The position numbers and the translations under genes were made by a program. From JAHEEL01 sp963785245 (GTDB lineage: Bacteria; Actinomycetota; Acidimicrobiia; Spongiisociales; UBA5794), in contig CAWAUO010000011.1 in NCBI GenBank assembly GCA_963785245.1, forward strand, positions 124,001-188,000: a stretch of 64,000 nucleotides of DNA, written 5' to 3'. Position 1 is the first letter of the stretch. Each line of letters starts with the position of its first letter. Below the pieces are notes generated by a model, which saw only the letters and a program-made list of their open reading frames with translations, searched no databases and was not told the DNA's origin. Positions 16,716-24,991 of this stretch are shown here, one piece after another.

Positions 16716-18601
16716 GTCACCTCCAGCGCACCGGTGCGGGTGACCTCTGCCCGCTCCCCGGGCCCGATCCAGGTGGTTGCCTCCCGCTCCTCGATGATGG
16801 CCGTTCCATCGACGACGGTGCCGACACGAAGGCCGGTCCGCGACCAGACCGTTGCCTCAGTCGTACCAGCAGTCGTGATCACGGTCCGCGTTCCCAGCCT
16901 GGGCTCTCCGAAAGCGTCCCAGGCGAAGGCGTCCGCTGCGGCGATGTGCGCCCGGCCGGTGACGGTGGCGCGCACGGTGACGACCTCGATGGGATCACCG
17001 GGGCGATCGAACCCGTTGCGTTCCCGGTGCAGGTCATGGAAGCGGCAACCGAGGGTCTCCCACCCGTCTCCGACGGTGTACGGAACGGTGATCTCGTGCG
17101 ACTGGCCGAAGTAGCGGACATCAGCGAGGGTCTCGACGTCGCCGGTCGGAAACCGCAGCAGCGCCTCTTCCGACAACTGGTCGAAGGCGGGATCCGGACG
17201 GTCGCCTTCGCGGATCAGAATGCTCTTCGCCAGGTCGACCCTCGGCGGGCTGAGGAGCAGGCCTGCGGCGGAGAAGACGCCGCCGTATGGCGGGATGATG
17301 ACCCCCGCCATGTCGAGCGACCGGGCCAGAGCCGTTGCGTGGAGGCCACCGGCTCCTCCGAACGCGACGAGCCACGCATCCCGCGGATCGGCGCCCTGTT
17401 CGATCGAGACGGTCCTGATCGCTCCGGCCATGACTTCCTCTACGACACGAACGACGCCAAGGGCCGCCTCTTCGGCGACCAATCCGGCCCGTGCGCCGAG
17501 GACGCCGAGTGCCTCGGTGGCCCTGACGCTCTGGATCGAGAGACGCCCGCCGAGCGAGGCATCGCCGGCGATCCGGCCGAGCACGACGTTCGCATCGGTG
17601 ACGGTCGCCTCATTCCCTCCCCGCGCGTAGCAGGCCGGTCCTGGTTCGGCGCCGGCGCTCCTCGGGCCGACTCGGAGCGACCCTCCCGGATCGACCCAGG
17701 CAATACTCCCACCGCCGGCACCCACGGTGTGGATCGCCGCCGATGGCATCCGGCACGGGAAGCCTGCGACCTCCCGTTCATAGGAGATCTCCGGCCGACC
17801 GTCCTGGATTCGGCAGACATCGGTTGAGGTCCCCCCCATATCGAACGCGATGACATGGTCGCGGCCGAGCGCCGTTCCGATGGCGGCCGCTGCCACGACT
17901 CCTCCTGCCGGTCCGGAGAGCAGGATCGAGGCCGGCAGCGCCGCGGCATCCGCACCGCTGATCAATCCGCCGGACGAGCGCATGACACCCATTGCGTCGG
18001 CGAGACCGCTCGCCTGCACCCCGGCTTCGAGACGAGTGAGATAGGCGGCCACCACCGGCATGAGGTATGCATTGAGAACGGTCGTCGACGTACGTTCGTA
18101 CTCGCGGAACTCAGCCACGACGTCGCTTGAGATCGACACAGCGACGTCTGGCGCGACGCGGGCCAATTCGGCGGCGATCTCTTGCTCATCGGTTGGGTCT
18201 TCGTAGGAGTGCAGCAGGCTCACGGCCACGGCCTCATAGGCGCCGGGGTCGACCGCCGAGAGATCCGCGATGCGGTCCGACCGCAGAATCAGCGGGTCGG
18301 GTCGGTCGGCGAAGGTGTCGTACAGGCTCGGACGATCCTGCCGTCCGATCTCAATGACGTCCTCAAAGCCCGGCGAGGTGACGAGCAGCGTTCTCGCACC
18401 GTCCCGTTCGAGCAGCGCGTTCGTCGCGGTCGTCGTGCCATGGAGGAAGGTGTCGACGTGCTCGGTGAGTTCGAGCGAACCCGCGAGAACGGCTTCGCTC
18501 TGGTCTGACGTGGTCGTCGGCAGCTTCGCGGTCCGGATCGTCGACCCGTCCCACAAGAGGAGGTCCGTGAATGTCCCGCCGACGTCGACTCCGAGGATCA
18601 C
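16709..18601 (-). CDS. hyuA: Hydantoinase A / oxoprolinase ATPase-type subunit
   Basis: A 630-aa HyuA subunit, the ATP-binding half paired with HyuB. It has the sugar-kinase/actin-like phosphate motif GVDVGGTFTDLLLWDG at the start (residues 4-19), GTTTATNALLERDG near residue 55, and the second motif IAFDMGGTSTDVCR in the middle. The start is GTG at 18601; no clear ribosome site or TANNNT box precedes it. The divergent Nfu-type gene begins 45 bp away. Probable cytoplasmic heteromer with HyuB for ring opening of a cyclic amide. Confidence 0.86.
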   Translation of the reverse strand: MILGVDVGGTFTDLLLWDGSTIRTAKLPTTTSDQSEAVLAGSLELTEHVDTFLHGTTTATNALLERDGARTLLVTSPGFEDVIEIGRQDRPSLYDTFADRPDPLILRSDRIADLSAVDPGAYEAVAVSLLHSYEDPTDEQEIAAELARVAPDVAVSISSDVVAEFREYERTSTTVLNAYLMPVVAAYLTRLEAGVQASGLADAMGVMRSSGGLISGADAAALPASILLSGPAGGVVAAAAIGTALGRDHVIAFDMGGTSTDVCRIQDGRPEISYEREVAGFPCRMPSAAIHTVGAGGGSIAWVDPGGSLRVGPRSAGAEPGPACYARGGNEATVTDANVVLGRIAGDASLGGRLSIQSVRATEALGVLGARAGLVAEEAALGVVRVVEEVMAGAIRTVSIEQGADPRDAWLVAFGGAGGLHATALARSLDMAGVIIPPYGGVFSAAGLLLSPPRVDLAKSILIREGDRPDPAFDQLSEEALLRFPTGDVETLADVRYFGQSHEITVPYTVGDGWETLGCRFHDLHRERNGFDRPGDPIEVVTVRATVTGRAHIAAADAFAWDAFGEPRLGTRTVITTAGTTEATVWSRTGLRVGTVVDGTAIIEEREATTWIGPGERAEVTRTGALEVTW

Positions 18602-18632
18602 GAGTCGAATCTCATCGGCGACGTACGGACGC

Positions 18633-18638
18633 TACGCT
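18633..18638 (+). promoter_or_regulatory. -10 box TACGCT upstream of the Nfu-N gene
   Basis: TACGCT lies 8 nt before the ATG at 18647, in the 45-bp spacer shared with hyuA. Confidence 0.45.
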
Positions 18639-18646
18639 CGAAGGAC

Positions 18647-18904
18647 ATGACCGTACAGGTATCCAGCACTCCCAATCCGAACGCCCTCAAGTTCGGCGTC
18701 GGCGTCGATGTCGGAGGCCCGGCAACGTTCGTCGCCGGCACCGAGACCGACGATGCGACCATGGCCGCGCTCCTCGCGATCGATGGCATCATGAGCATCT
18801 TCATGACCGCCGATTTCGTGACCTTGTCAAAGACGCCGGACGCGTCGTGGGAGATGATCGTCCCGGTGGCGACCGAACTCCTCGAGCAGCGATTCGGGGC
18901 CTGA
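18647..18904 (+). CDS. Nfu/NifU N-terminal domain protein
   Basis: An 85-aa stand-alone Scaffold protein Nfu N-terminal domain. The opening TPNPNALKFGV, the long central loop and AALLAIDGIMSIFMTADFVT match the family. The C-terminal C-x2-C cluster-binding domain of full Nfu proteins is absent, so this protein cannot itself hold a cluster by the usual motif. It may help Fe-S delivery or act as an adaptor. Single-gene unit with a leaderless-type promoter, converging on the minus-strand methyltransferase gene 7 bp downstream. Confidence 0.78.
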   Translation: MTVQVSSTPNPNALKFGVGVDVGGPATFVAGTETDDATMAALLAIDGIMSIFMTADFVTLSKTPDASWEMIVPVATELLEQRFGA

Positions 18905-18911
18905 GTCATTC

Positions 18912-19616
18912 TCAGGAACGCCGTCCCCTCACCACGATCCAGGGCAGTGTGAAGACGATCGGGAACTCGATCGGCGGCTGAAGTGACGCGTCTACCTGCG
19001 CCAGCACCCGGTCCATGGCGACTCCGTCGAGCAGCGCCGTACCGGGCCAGATCCCCGATCGCACCGCTTCGACGCCCTCTGCTGCAGAAGCGGCAACGGC
19101 GGCCGGAAGATCCGCACGGCTCTCGACCACATCCCGCAGCCCAGCACGCACAGCGTCGACGCCGAGTCCGTCCGCCGCGCGGAATCGGAACTGTGCTTCG
19201 TCGGCGATCGATTGTTCGGTTTGATAGAGAAATCCGTAGCGCCGGGCCGCCGGCATCGATTCGGTGAGCCCCCTGGCATCGATCTCGCCCAGCCACACGG
19301 TCCCGCCAGGGCGGACGACCCGGACGGCTTCTGCGACAACGTCGAACACGCCGGCGGGACCGTCCCAGGCGGAGAGGGCAACGGCGGAATCGAAGCTTCC
19401 GTCCGGGAATCCGGTTGCGGTCGGTGTGGCACCTTCGGGGACGGGGGTCACGAGAAGTGTTGAGACGGTTGGTGTCGTGTCGCCGGTCGGTGCCGGTAGC
19501 TGGTTGGCGACGCTGTCGGCGTACGGTCCAACGACAAGAGTGTCGGACTCCTCGGCAGCGCCAAGTTCGGCGAGCGTCGAGAGCCAGGCATCACGAAGGG
19601 TTCGCTGCTGCTGCAT
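18912..19616 (-). CDS. Class I SAM-dependent methyltransferase-like protein
   Basis: The protein is 234 aa. The order of features fits a Rossmann methyltransferase: LVVGPYADSVANQ as a weak motif I, PDGSFDSAVALSAWDG as motif II with the acidic residue, and EAVRVVRPGGTVWLGEI as the post-II strand-turn. The SAM-binding glycine loop is degenerate, so activity is uncertain. A TACGCT box sits 7 nt before the ATG. It is followed by the convergent Nfu-N gene. Substrate unknown. Confidence 0.65.
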   Translation of the reverse strand: MQQQRTLRDAWLSTLAELGAAEESDTLVVGPYADSVANQLPAPTGDTTPTVSTLLVTPVPEGATPTATGFPDGSFDSAVALSAWDGPAGVFDVVAEAVRVVRPGGTVWLGEIDARGLTESMPAARRYGFLYQTEQSIADEAQFRFRAADGLGVDAVRAGLRDVVESRADLPAAVAASAAEGVEAVRSGIWPGTALLDGVAMDRVLAQVDASLQPPIEFPIVFTLPWIVVRGRRS

Positions 19617-19623
19617 GTCCGCC

Positions 19624-19629
19624 AGCGTA
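19624..19629 (-). promoter_or_regulatory. -10 box TACGCT, leaderless promoter of the methyltransferase gene
   Basis: TACGCT on the minus strand lies 7 nt before the ATG at 19616. Confidence 0.5.
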
Positions 19630-19664
19630 GCGAGACGCCGATCCGGTCCGGCGCAGCAGCCGCC

Positions 19665-20507
19665 CTACGAGCCGGGGATCGTGTCGGACCGCATGACGAC
19701 CGGCCACCGGTTGCCGGAGCGATCGCCAATCGTGAAGACGACCCTCCAGTCGGGACCGGACGAGCCGCTCTGGACAACCTCTGCTCTCTCATCGAACATG
19801 CCGGCGTACTCCAGCGTTGCGGCAACGGCCTCGTCGTGGGCCTCTCCCTCCGTCTCCATCCATCCATCGATCGTGTGATACACCGGAGGCATGATCGGGA
19901 TCGGCAGGTCAACGATCGCGGTCTGGCCGCCGTCCACGGCGACGAGTACGTCGACGGCACGCACCGGGCTGCGGATGAACGCCCCGTCCGGTTCCTCGGT
20001 CAGCGAACGGAACACCACGGACACGGCATAGCCGCGAGCGGTCGGACGAATGTCGAATGCCCTCGCCCACTCCACATAGGAGATGTCGGCATCATCGGTT
20101 GCGGATAGGCTCGGGAGCGCCGCGTCGTTGACGAACGCCGAGATGAGTTCCTCCGGGATCGGTCCGTCGACGGTGAAGTAGTCCGTAACGAACCACTCCG
20201 CCCGTGCGACCGCGGAGAGTTCTGCGATCGACGGTTGAACCGCCATCAGGTCGGCTTCGGAAAGCACCCCGGTGGTGCTGGTGCTGCTCGAGGTGGACGC
20301 TTCGGTCACCACCTCGGTGGTCGTCGACTCGACCGGGGCTGCCAGGGCTGCATCGTCTCCGTGACCGGGAGCGGTGAGCCATCGGATCCCGACGAATCCG
20401 ACGACCACCGCAGCGATGACGGCGGCTGCCAGGTAGAGGGTCTTGGTTCGTCCCTGGCGATCCTCCGTGAGAAGGGTGCTCCACGGGATCTCTTCGTATT
20501 CGTCCAC
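19665..20507 (-). CDS. Single-pass membrane protein with Ser/Thr linker, unknown function
   Basis: I do not recognise a family. The 280-aa protein has a short acidic cytoplasmic head, one membrane helix (about residues 24-45), and a Ser/Thr-rich spacer (TTTEVVTEASTSSSTSTTG). An extracellular domain of about 200 residues follows, with ARAEWFVTDYFTVDG and WRVVFTIGDRSGNRWPVV. The NTF2-like folds of TcpC-type proteins are one possibility. I chose the GTG at 20507 because GGAGG sits about 6 nt before it and it follows the LysM gene stop by one base. The frame is open for about 100 codons further upstream, but inside the LysM gene. It forms a two-gene operon with that gene, suggesting a cell-surface role. 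Confidence 0.68.
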   Translation of the reverse strand: MDEYEEIPWSTLLTEDRQGRTKTLYLAAAVIAAVVVGFVGIRWLTAPGHGDDAALAAPVESTTTEVVTEASTSSSTSTTGVLSEADLMAVQPSIAELSAVARAEWFVTDYFTVDGPIPEELISAFVNDAALPSLSATDDADISYVEWARAFDIRPTARGYAVSVVFRSLTEEPDGAFIRSPVRAVDVLVAVDGGQTAIVDLPIPIMPPVYHTIDGWMETEGEAHDEAVAATLEYAGMFDERAEVVQSGSSGPDWRVVFTIGDRSGNRWPVVMRSDTIPGS

Positions 20508-20508
20508 G

Positions 20509-21015
20509 TCATACCTCCGGGATGTGGAGTGGCTGTCCTGGGTGGATGAGATTCGGGTCATCGCCGATGAGCGGCCGGTTCGCCTCGTAGATCGCCGGCC
20601 AGAAGCGGGCGATCTCGAGTCTTGATGGTCCGGTACCGCCTCGGGCGGCGAGGACCTCTCCTGCGATACGCCACAGGCAGTCACCGGGTTTGACGATGTA
20701 GGGCGTGTCCGGTCGGTCGGACTGAACCGCCGCCTGATGGGTCTCGGCGGCACGCGGGGTCGCCGGTGCGATGTCCCCGACGTCGGCCGCGTCCGACAGA
20801 CGAACGATCGGAGGAGCAACCGTCGCCGATGCGGCCTTGGGACGGATCGGTGCCGCGATCACGCTGGCCATCACCAGGACCGCGACGATCGGTCGGATGG
20901 GGATCGGGATATCGACTGTACCAAGGCGGCGGGCGGCGACCGGCAGCGATCCGATCGCTCCCAGCGTCAGGGTGACAATGGCGATTCCGGCGCATAACGC
21001 CATGGCAGGTTCCAT
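20509..21015 (-). CDS. LysM-domain membrane protein
   Basis: A 168-aa protein with two hydrophobic N-terminal segments (about residues 5-24 and 38-56), an Ala/Pro-rich linker, and one LysM-like domain at about 106-166. The domain starts PYIVKPGDCLWRIAGEVL and ends NLIHPGQPLHIP. It probably binds peptidoglycan or holds a wall-associated complex. The ATG at 21015 is followed in frame by a second ATG at 21003. A well-formed promoter with -35 TTGATG and -10 TACGTT ends 6 nt before the first ATG, which supports it. The downstream membrane protein gene starts right after the stop. Confidence 0.78.
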   Translation of the reverse strand: MEPAMALCAGIAIVTLTLGAIGSLPVAARRLGTVDIPIPIRPIVAVLVMASVIAAPIRPKAASATVAPPIVRLSDAADVGDIAPATPRAAETHQAAVQSDRPDTPYIVKPGDCLWRIAGEVLAARGGTGPSRLEIARFWPAIYEANRPLIGDDPNLIHPGQPLHIPEV

Positions 21016-21021
21016 GGATCG

Positions 21022-21050
21022 AACGTATCTGTAATGTCAGATGACATCAA
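21022..21050 (-). promoter_or_regulatory. Full -35/-10 promoter of the LysM operon, leaderless
   Basis: On the minus strand, TTGATG (21045-21050) and TACGTT (21022-21027) are spaced by exactly 17 nt. The -10 box ends 6 nt before the ATG at 21015. It is the clearest sigma-70-like promoter in the window. Confidence 0.65.
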
Positions 21051-21208
21051 GAGATGCGGATAGGCATTGTTTCCGCGATCCTGAGGTCGTCAGTCTCAAG
21101 TCGCCGGGGATTCCTCCCGCTTGGGAAAGGAGGAGAACCGAATCCCAGGGCGGTACGGGCACGCGTAGGGTTGCCGGTGGCGGTTCATCCAGACCGGGGA
21201 GGGTTCTG

Positions 21209-21940
21209 ATGAAGGTTCGTTTCTTGCCAAGCGTTTCGATGGCGGTGATCCTCGTGGCTGCAGGGTGCAGTTCGTCGACCGGGGAGGACGGCTCAACGAC
21301 CACGGCGGCCACCGAGACATCGACAACAACCACTGTTCCTGCAACCACCACGACCGCGGCGACCACCACAACGGCAGCAACGACCACCACCGCACCGACG
21401 ACGACCACCACGGAGGGGTCGAGTGCCACACCGGTCGCCGAAACACCGATCGTGGGCGTTCTTGCGCCCTACTCGGCCGCCGGGGCAGATCTCTTCCCCG
21501 AGGGATCGGTCGAGGCACATTGGTATCAATGGGATAATCACTACGTCGTGCTCTACCGGGGCTTCGACGCCTCGAGCGGCGCCCCGACCTGCGCCGGCAA
21601 CTCGATCTTCGATCCTGCCGTCGGAGGATGGGTCAACATCTCGAATTCCCCCCATGAGGGAACAGTCGACGAGATTTGCGATGGAGTCCCGAAGTTGGCC
21701 GACCCGCCAGCAGGCGTCGCCTCCTGCGGGTCGCTCCTGTACTACCTGACCGAGATCCCGACGGAGACCGTCGGGACGCTCTTCGGCACGCTGGAGATCG
21801 TCAAGGGCGGCGCAGCGGATGGACAGACGTCACAAGCCGAGTCGGACCTCGCCTCGACTCCGGAATTCGAACCCGAACTCGCTGCGTACGAACTTTCGCC
21901 GAGCAACGTCGACGACGGGGGAACGGTCGTCTGCGGTTGA
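21209..21940 (+). CDS. Secreted lipoprotein with Thr-rich linker, unknown function
   Basis: A 243-aa lipoprotein. The signal peptide MKVRFLPSVSMAVILVAAGC ends in lipobox VAAGC with the lipidated Cys at residue 20. A long Thr-rich spacer (about residues 30-70) leads to an extracytoplasmic domain with several Cys residues (ASSGAPTCAGNS, DEICDGVPKL, VASCGSLLYY, TVVCG) that may form disulfides. A GGGGAGGG ribosome site precedes the ATG at 21209, which excludes the longer open frame from 21041. No family recognised. It is monocistronic between the LysM operon and the nuclease-like gene. Confidence 0.72.
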   Translation: MKVRFLPSVSMAVILVAAGCSSSTGEDGSTTTAATETSTTTTVPATTTTAATTTTAATTTTAPTTTTTEGSSATPVAETPIVGVLAPYSAAGADLFPEGSVEAHWYQWDNHYVVLYRGFDASSGAPTCAGNSIFDPAVGGWVNISNSPHEGTVDEICDGVPKLADPPAGVASCGSLLYYLTEIPTETVGTLFGTLEIVKGGAADGQTSQAESDLASTPEFEPELAAYELSPSNVDDGGTVVCG

Positions 21941-22051
21941 CGAAGGCCGAGGCCTCGGCGAGCGTGGGTTCTCGATCAGAACCTTTCGAGCACGATCTTG
22001 CCGCGTGCCGTTCTCAAGCGGTTTGGCTATCGAGCGTCCCCGGCCGACGGA

Positions 22052-22741
22052 TCACGGTTGCCGGTATTGGACCGTGTTGCCGGCCTTGCCGACCGGAACG
22101 AGGACCTCGGCGCTGCGCAGGCAGTAGGCCATCTGTTGCGCAACACGGCGCGGCCGCCCGAGGGCCGTTGCCAGGTCTTCCGTCGTGAACGTCTCGGGAA
22201 GTCCGGCGGGGATCAACGTCGCGAGGTCTTTGACACCGGAGATCATCACCGTGTCCACAACGTCGATCAGGCGACGTTCGATCACCATCCAACCTTTGCG
22301 TCGCCAGGCTCGGCCGGGTGCATGCCGGCGGTACTCCTCCTCGGTGGTCATCACCAGGTGCACCTCCAGCGCTGGGTGCGCCACAAGATCGGGGAAGCTC
22401 ACGAGTTCCGCGAAGACATCGATCGGTGTCCCATGTCGAGGGGACCGCCGGCGCCCGAGTTCGGTCCCGTCGCCGTCGATCTTCACGATCCACCGGTCCA
22501 CGGCGATCGGATGGACAATCCTCACCCTCCATCCAAGCTCCAGAAGGGTTGAGACCTTCTGCTTCATCGAGGAGAACCCGCGGGTCTGTATCTCGATCAG
22601 CAGATCGTCACGGGCCAGATCGACGACGAACCGGTCGACCGGCACCTCGATCCGGTCACCCGGCCTGGAGTACCAGCGCTTCAGGGCGGCATGGAGGTGC
22701 TTCTCCCTCAGGGTCCCGATGTGGGGTGCGGCGTCGGTCAC
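22052..22741 (-). CDS. Restriction-endonuclease-like fold protein with C-terminal winged helix (uncharacterised)
   Basis: A 229-aa protein. The N-terminal half contains VPVDRFVVDLARDDLLIEIQ then T-R-G-F-S-S-M-K-Q-K, a D-x(n)-E-x-Q arrangement like the core of PD-(D/E)xK nuclease folds; residues 40-60 carry it. The C-terminal part (about 150-229) looks like a winged-helix or MarR-like DNA-binding unit (FTTEDLATALGRPRRVAQQMAY). I think this is a conserved actinobacterial hypothetical family, possibly filed as DUF8091; that label is from memory. No enzyme activity is known to me. The GTG start is supported by a TACGCT box 7 nt upstream. Confidence 0.6.
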   Translation of the reverse strand: MTDAAPHIGTLREKHLHAALKRWYSRPGDRIEVPVDRFVVDLARDDLLIEIQTRGFSSMKQKVSTLLELGWRVRIVHPIAVDRWIVKIDGDGTELGRRRSPRHGTPIDVFAELVSFPDLVAHPALEVHLVMTTEEEYRRHAPGRAWRRKGWMVIERRLIDVVDTVMISGVKDLATLIPAGLPETFTTEDLATALGRPRRVAQQMAYCLRSAEVLVPVGKAGNTVQYRQP

Positions 22742-22748
22742 GTGCCCG

Positions 22749-22754
22749 AGCGTA
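22749..22754 (-). promoter_or_regulatory. -10 box TACGCT, leaderless promoter of the nuclease-like gene
   Basis: TACGCT on the minus strand lies 7 nt before the GTG at 22741. Confidence 0.5.
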
Positions 22755-22831
22755 GGCCCAGGCGACGGTGCATCCGCGAACCAACGGCGCCGGCCCCGGC
22801 TTCGCCGGTGACGGCTCCGACCAGCAACCGG

Positions 22832-23836
22832 TCAGCCACCGATGTAGGACATCTCAACCTTCGGGAGTCCGATCGGCACGCCGGAGCGCTCTTCGCTGTA
22901 CCGGTCGGCCCTGGCCTCCCACACGTCGGTGATGATTCCGGCGAGGTCCTCGTCCGTCGCTCCCTCGCGCATCGCGTCGCGAAGGTCGGTACCGGCGTAC
23001 GCGAACAGGCAGGTGTAGATCGAACCGTCCGCGGACAGGCGTAGACGTGAGCAGTCGCCGCAGAACGGGTCGGTGACCGACGCGATGACGCCGATCTCGC
23101 CGGCACCGTCGCGATAGCTCCAGCGGTTCACGACCTCGCCGGTGTAGTTCGGTTCGACGGGATCGAGCGGCCACTCGGCACCGATCGTTGCGAGGATCTC
23201 CTCGGCCCCGAGGACATCGTCCATCTCCCATCCATTGGAAGAACCGACGTCCATGTATTCGATGAATCTCACGATGTGCCCGGTCCCCCGGAACATCCCC
23301 GCGATCTCCAACAGGGCATCGTCGTTGAGGCCGCGACGCACCACGGTGTTGATCTTCACGGGGGAGAGTCCGGCGTTCTTCGCCTCGTCGATGCCCTCGA
23401 GGACGCGTGCCACCGGGAAGTCAACGTCGGCAGCATGGCGGAAGCGGGCATCGTCTACGGCGTCGAGGCTCACCGTGATGCGGTCAAGGCCCGCGTCTGC
23501 GAGCGCTTGCGCATGGCGAGCCAGCGTACTCCCGTTGGTGGTCATCGCCACGTCCTTGATCCCGTCGACCGCCGAGACTCGTTCCACCAGATCGGCAACG
23601 CCGTGCCGGAGGAGCGGTTCGCCACCCGTCAGCCGGATCTTCTCGACGCCGAGATCGGCGAACAATCCGACCAGTCGCTCAATCTCCTCGAACGTGAGGA
23701 TCTCGTCGCGCGGCAGGAACACGTGATCGCGGTCGTACACGTCGCGCGGCATGCAATAGGCACAGCGGAAGTTGCAGCGGTCCGTGACGGACACGCGCAG
23801 GTCGCGCAATGGTCTGCCGAGTGTGTCGAGAAGCAT
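22832..23836 (-). CDS. moaA: GTP 3',8-cyclase MoaA
   Basis: Radical SAM enzyme for the first step of molybdenum cofactor synthesis, turning GTP into 3',8-cyclo-7,8-dihydro-GTP. The 334-aa protein carries the radical SAM cluster C21-x3-C25-x2-C28 (CNFRCAYC). A GGEPLLR SAM-binding turn follows, and the second cluster has C259-x2-C262 and C276 (CGDCSRLRLSADG then TCLF). It ends in the family tail PKVEMSYIGG, although the often-seen final G-G pair is reached without the usual extended tail. No moaC, moaD or moaE is in the window. The TAGCCT box 7 nt before the ATG suggests a leaderless transcript, so no molybdenum riboswitch would fit. Confidence 0.95.
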   Translation of the reverse strand: MLLDTLGRPLRDLRVSVTDRCNFRCAYCMPRDVYDRDHVFLPRDEILTFEEIERLVGLFADLGVEKIRLTGGEPLLRHGVADLVERVSAVDGIKDVAMTTNGSTLARHAQALADAGLDRITVSLDAVDDARFRHAADVDFPVARVLEGIDEAKNAGLSPVKINTVVRRGLNDDALLEIAGMFRGTGHIVRFIEYMDVGSSNGWEMDDVLGAEEILATIGAEWPLDPVEPNYTGEVVNRWSYRDGAGEIGVIASVTDPFCGDCSRLRLSADGSIYTCLFAYAGTDLRDAMREGATDEDLAGIITDVWEARADRYSEERSGVPIGLPKVEMSYIGG

Positions 23837-23843
23837 CGGTCAG

Positions 23844-23849
23844 AGGCTA
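23844..23849 (-). promoter_or_regulatory. -10 box TAGCCT, leaderless promoter of moaA
   Basis: TAGCCT on the minus strand lies 7 nt before the ATG at 23836. Confidence 0.55.
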
Positions 23850-23875
23850 CCGAACGTTCGACGCTCCGAACACAC

Positions 23876-24991
23876 TCAGCGAATGAGGTCGAGGAACTCG
23901 TTCCGAGTGCGGGGATCGTCCTTGAACGTGCCGCGCATGGCGCTGGTGATCATGGCGCTCTCCTGCTTCTGGACGCCGCGCATCATCATGCAGAGGTGCC
24001 GCCCTTCCATCACGACCGCGACGCCGTGGGGATCAAGGATCTCGGTGAGGGCGTCGCCGACCTGGTTGGTCAATCGCTCCTGAACCTGGAGACGGCGGGC
24101 AAACACGTCGACGATCCGTGCGACCTTCGAGAGGCCGATGATCTTCCCCTTCGGGAGATACGCGACGGCTGCCTTCCCGAAGAACGGCAGCATGTGGTGC
24201 TCGCACATCGAGTAAAACTCGATGTCCTTCACCAGCACCATCTCCTCGGCGCCTTCCGCGTCGAACACGGCGTTGTTCACGACCTCCTCGAGCGAGGTCG
24301 AGTAACCACTCGTGAGGAAGTCCATCGCTTTGGCGACCCGCAGCGGCGTGCGCTGCAGGCCTTCGCGATCTGGATCCTCACCGATCTCGAGGAGTTGCTC
24401 GCGGACGAGGCCCTCGAACTTCGGGGCGTAGACGTCCGCAACATCGTCGAAGTCTTCGGGTGCCCGAGGTGAATAGGGAGTGCTCAGGTGAATAGCCATG
24501 ACAATACGAACCTCTCCTGGACCTACATATTTCGCTATTTCCTTCGTAGTCCGACCGTCACTTGGATGAACCCAATCTGGCGCAACTTCCGCGATCGGGA
24601 TCGCGACATGCGGGGCGGTGCCCGCCAGGGGGTCCGGGAGCACCCATCCGTCATGGTCGATCTCGACGTCTCCGAAGTAGGCAATGTCGAGGTCGATCGT
24701 GCGCGGCGCGTCCGGATCATCGGTCCGCTCTCGACCCAGCTCCTGCTCGATCGCGCGGAGGGCCATCCGCAGATCCACGGGACCGAGCTCCGTGCAAATG
24801 AGAGCCGCTGCGTTGAAGAAGTCGGGAGCGCCTGCGGGCCCACCGACCGACGGACTCTCGTAGAAGTGGCTCACCTTCTCGACGGTGATGTTCGAGGCAC
24901 GACGGAGAAGTCGGATCGCCTCCGGCAGGTTGCGCTCGCGCTCGATGTTTGAGCCAATGGCGATGATGGCCTTGGCCGTTCCGTCACGCAT
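23876..24991 (-). CDS. folKE: Bifunctional HPPK/GTP cyclohydrolase I (FolK-FolE fusion)
   Basis: One 371-aa frame carries two folate enzymes. Residues 1 to about 160 are HPPK (FolK): AIIAIGSNIERERNL, FYESPSVGGP, then RTIDLDIAYFGD and LPDPLAG. Residues about 165-371 are GTP cyclohydrolase I (FolE): DIEFYSMCEHHMLPFFGKAA (Zn ligands near 262) and GRHLCMMMRGVQKQESAM. No stop separates them. An in-frame ATG at 24499 (residue 165) has AGGAGAGG about 11 nt upstream, so a separate FolE may also be made by internal initiation. The ATG at 24991 overlaps the folB stop by 8 bases. Lactococcus lactis folKE is a known precedent for the fusion. Confidence 0.9.
   Translation of the reverse strand: MRDGTAKAIIAIGSNIERERNLPEAIRLLRRASNITVEKVSHFYESPSVGGPAGAPDFFNAAALICTELGPVDLRMALRAIEQELGRERTDDPDAPRTIDLDIAYFGDVEIDHDGWVLPDPLAGTAPHVAIPIAEVAPDWVHPSDGRTTKEIAKYVGPGEVRIVMAIHLSTPYSPRAPEDFDDVADVYAPKFEGLVREQLLEIGEDPDREGLQRTPLRVAKAMDFLTSGYSTSLEEVVNNAVFDAEGAEEMVLVKDIEFYSMCEHHMLPFFGKAAVAYLPKGKIIGLSKVARIVDVFARRLQVQERLTNQVGDALTEILDPHGVAVVMEGRHLCMMMRGVQKQESAMITSAMRGTFKDDPRTRNEFLDLIR

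Noticed and set aside
21209..21450. Thr codon tracts (TTT-rich linkers) here and in the M23 and PPIase genes as simple repeats
   Set aside because: They are in-frame Ser/Thr spacers of exported proteins, common in actinobacteria, not mobile repeats.
23837..23875. Molybdenum-cofactor riboswitch ahead of moaA
   Set aside because: The TAGCCT box lies 7 nt before the start codon, leaving no transcribed leader for a riboswitch.
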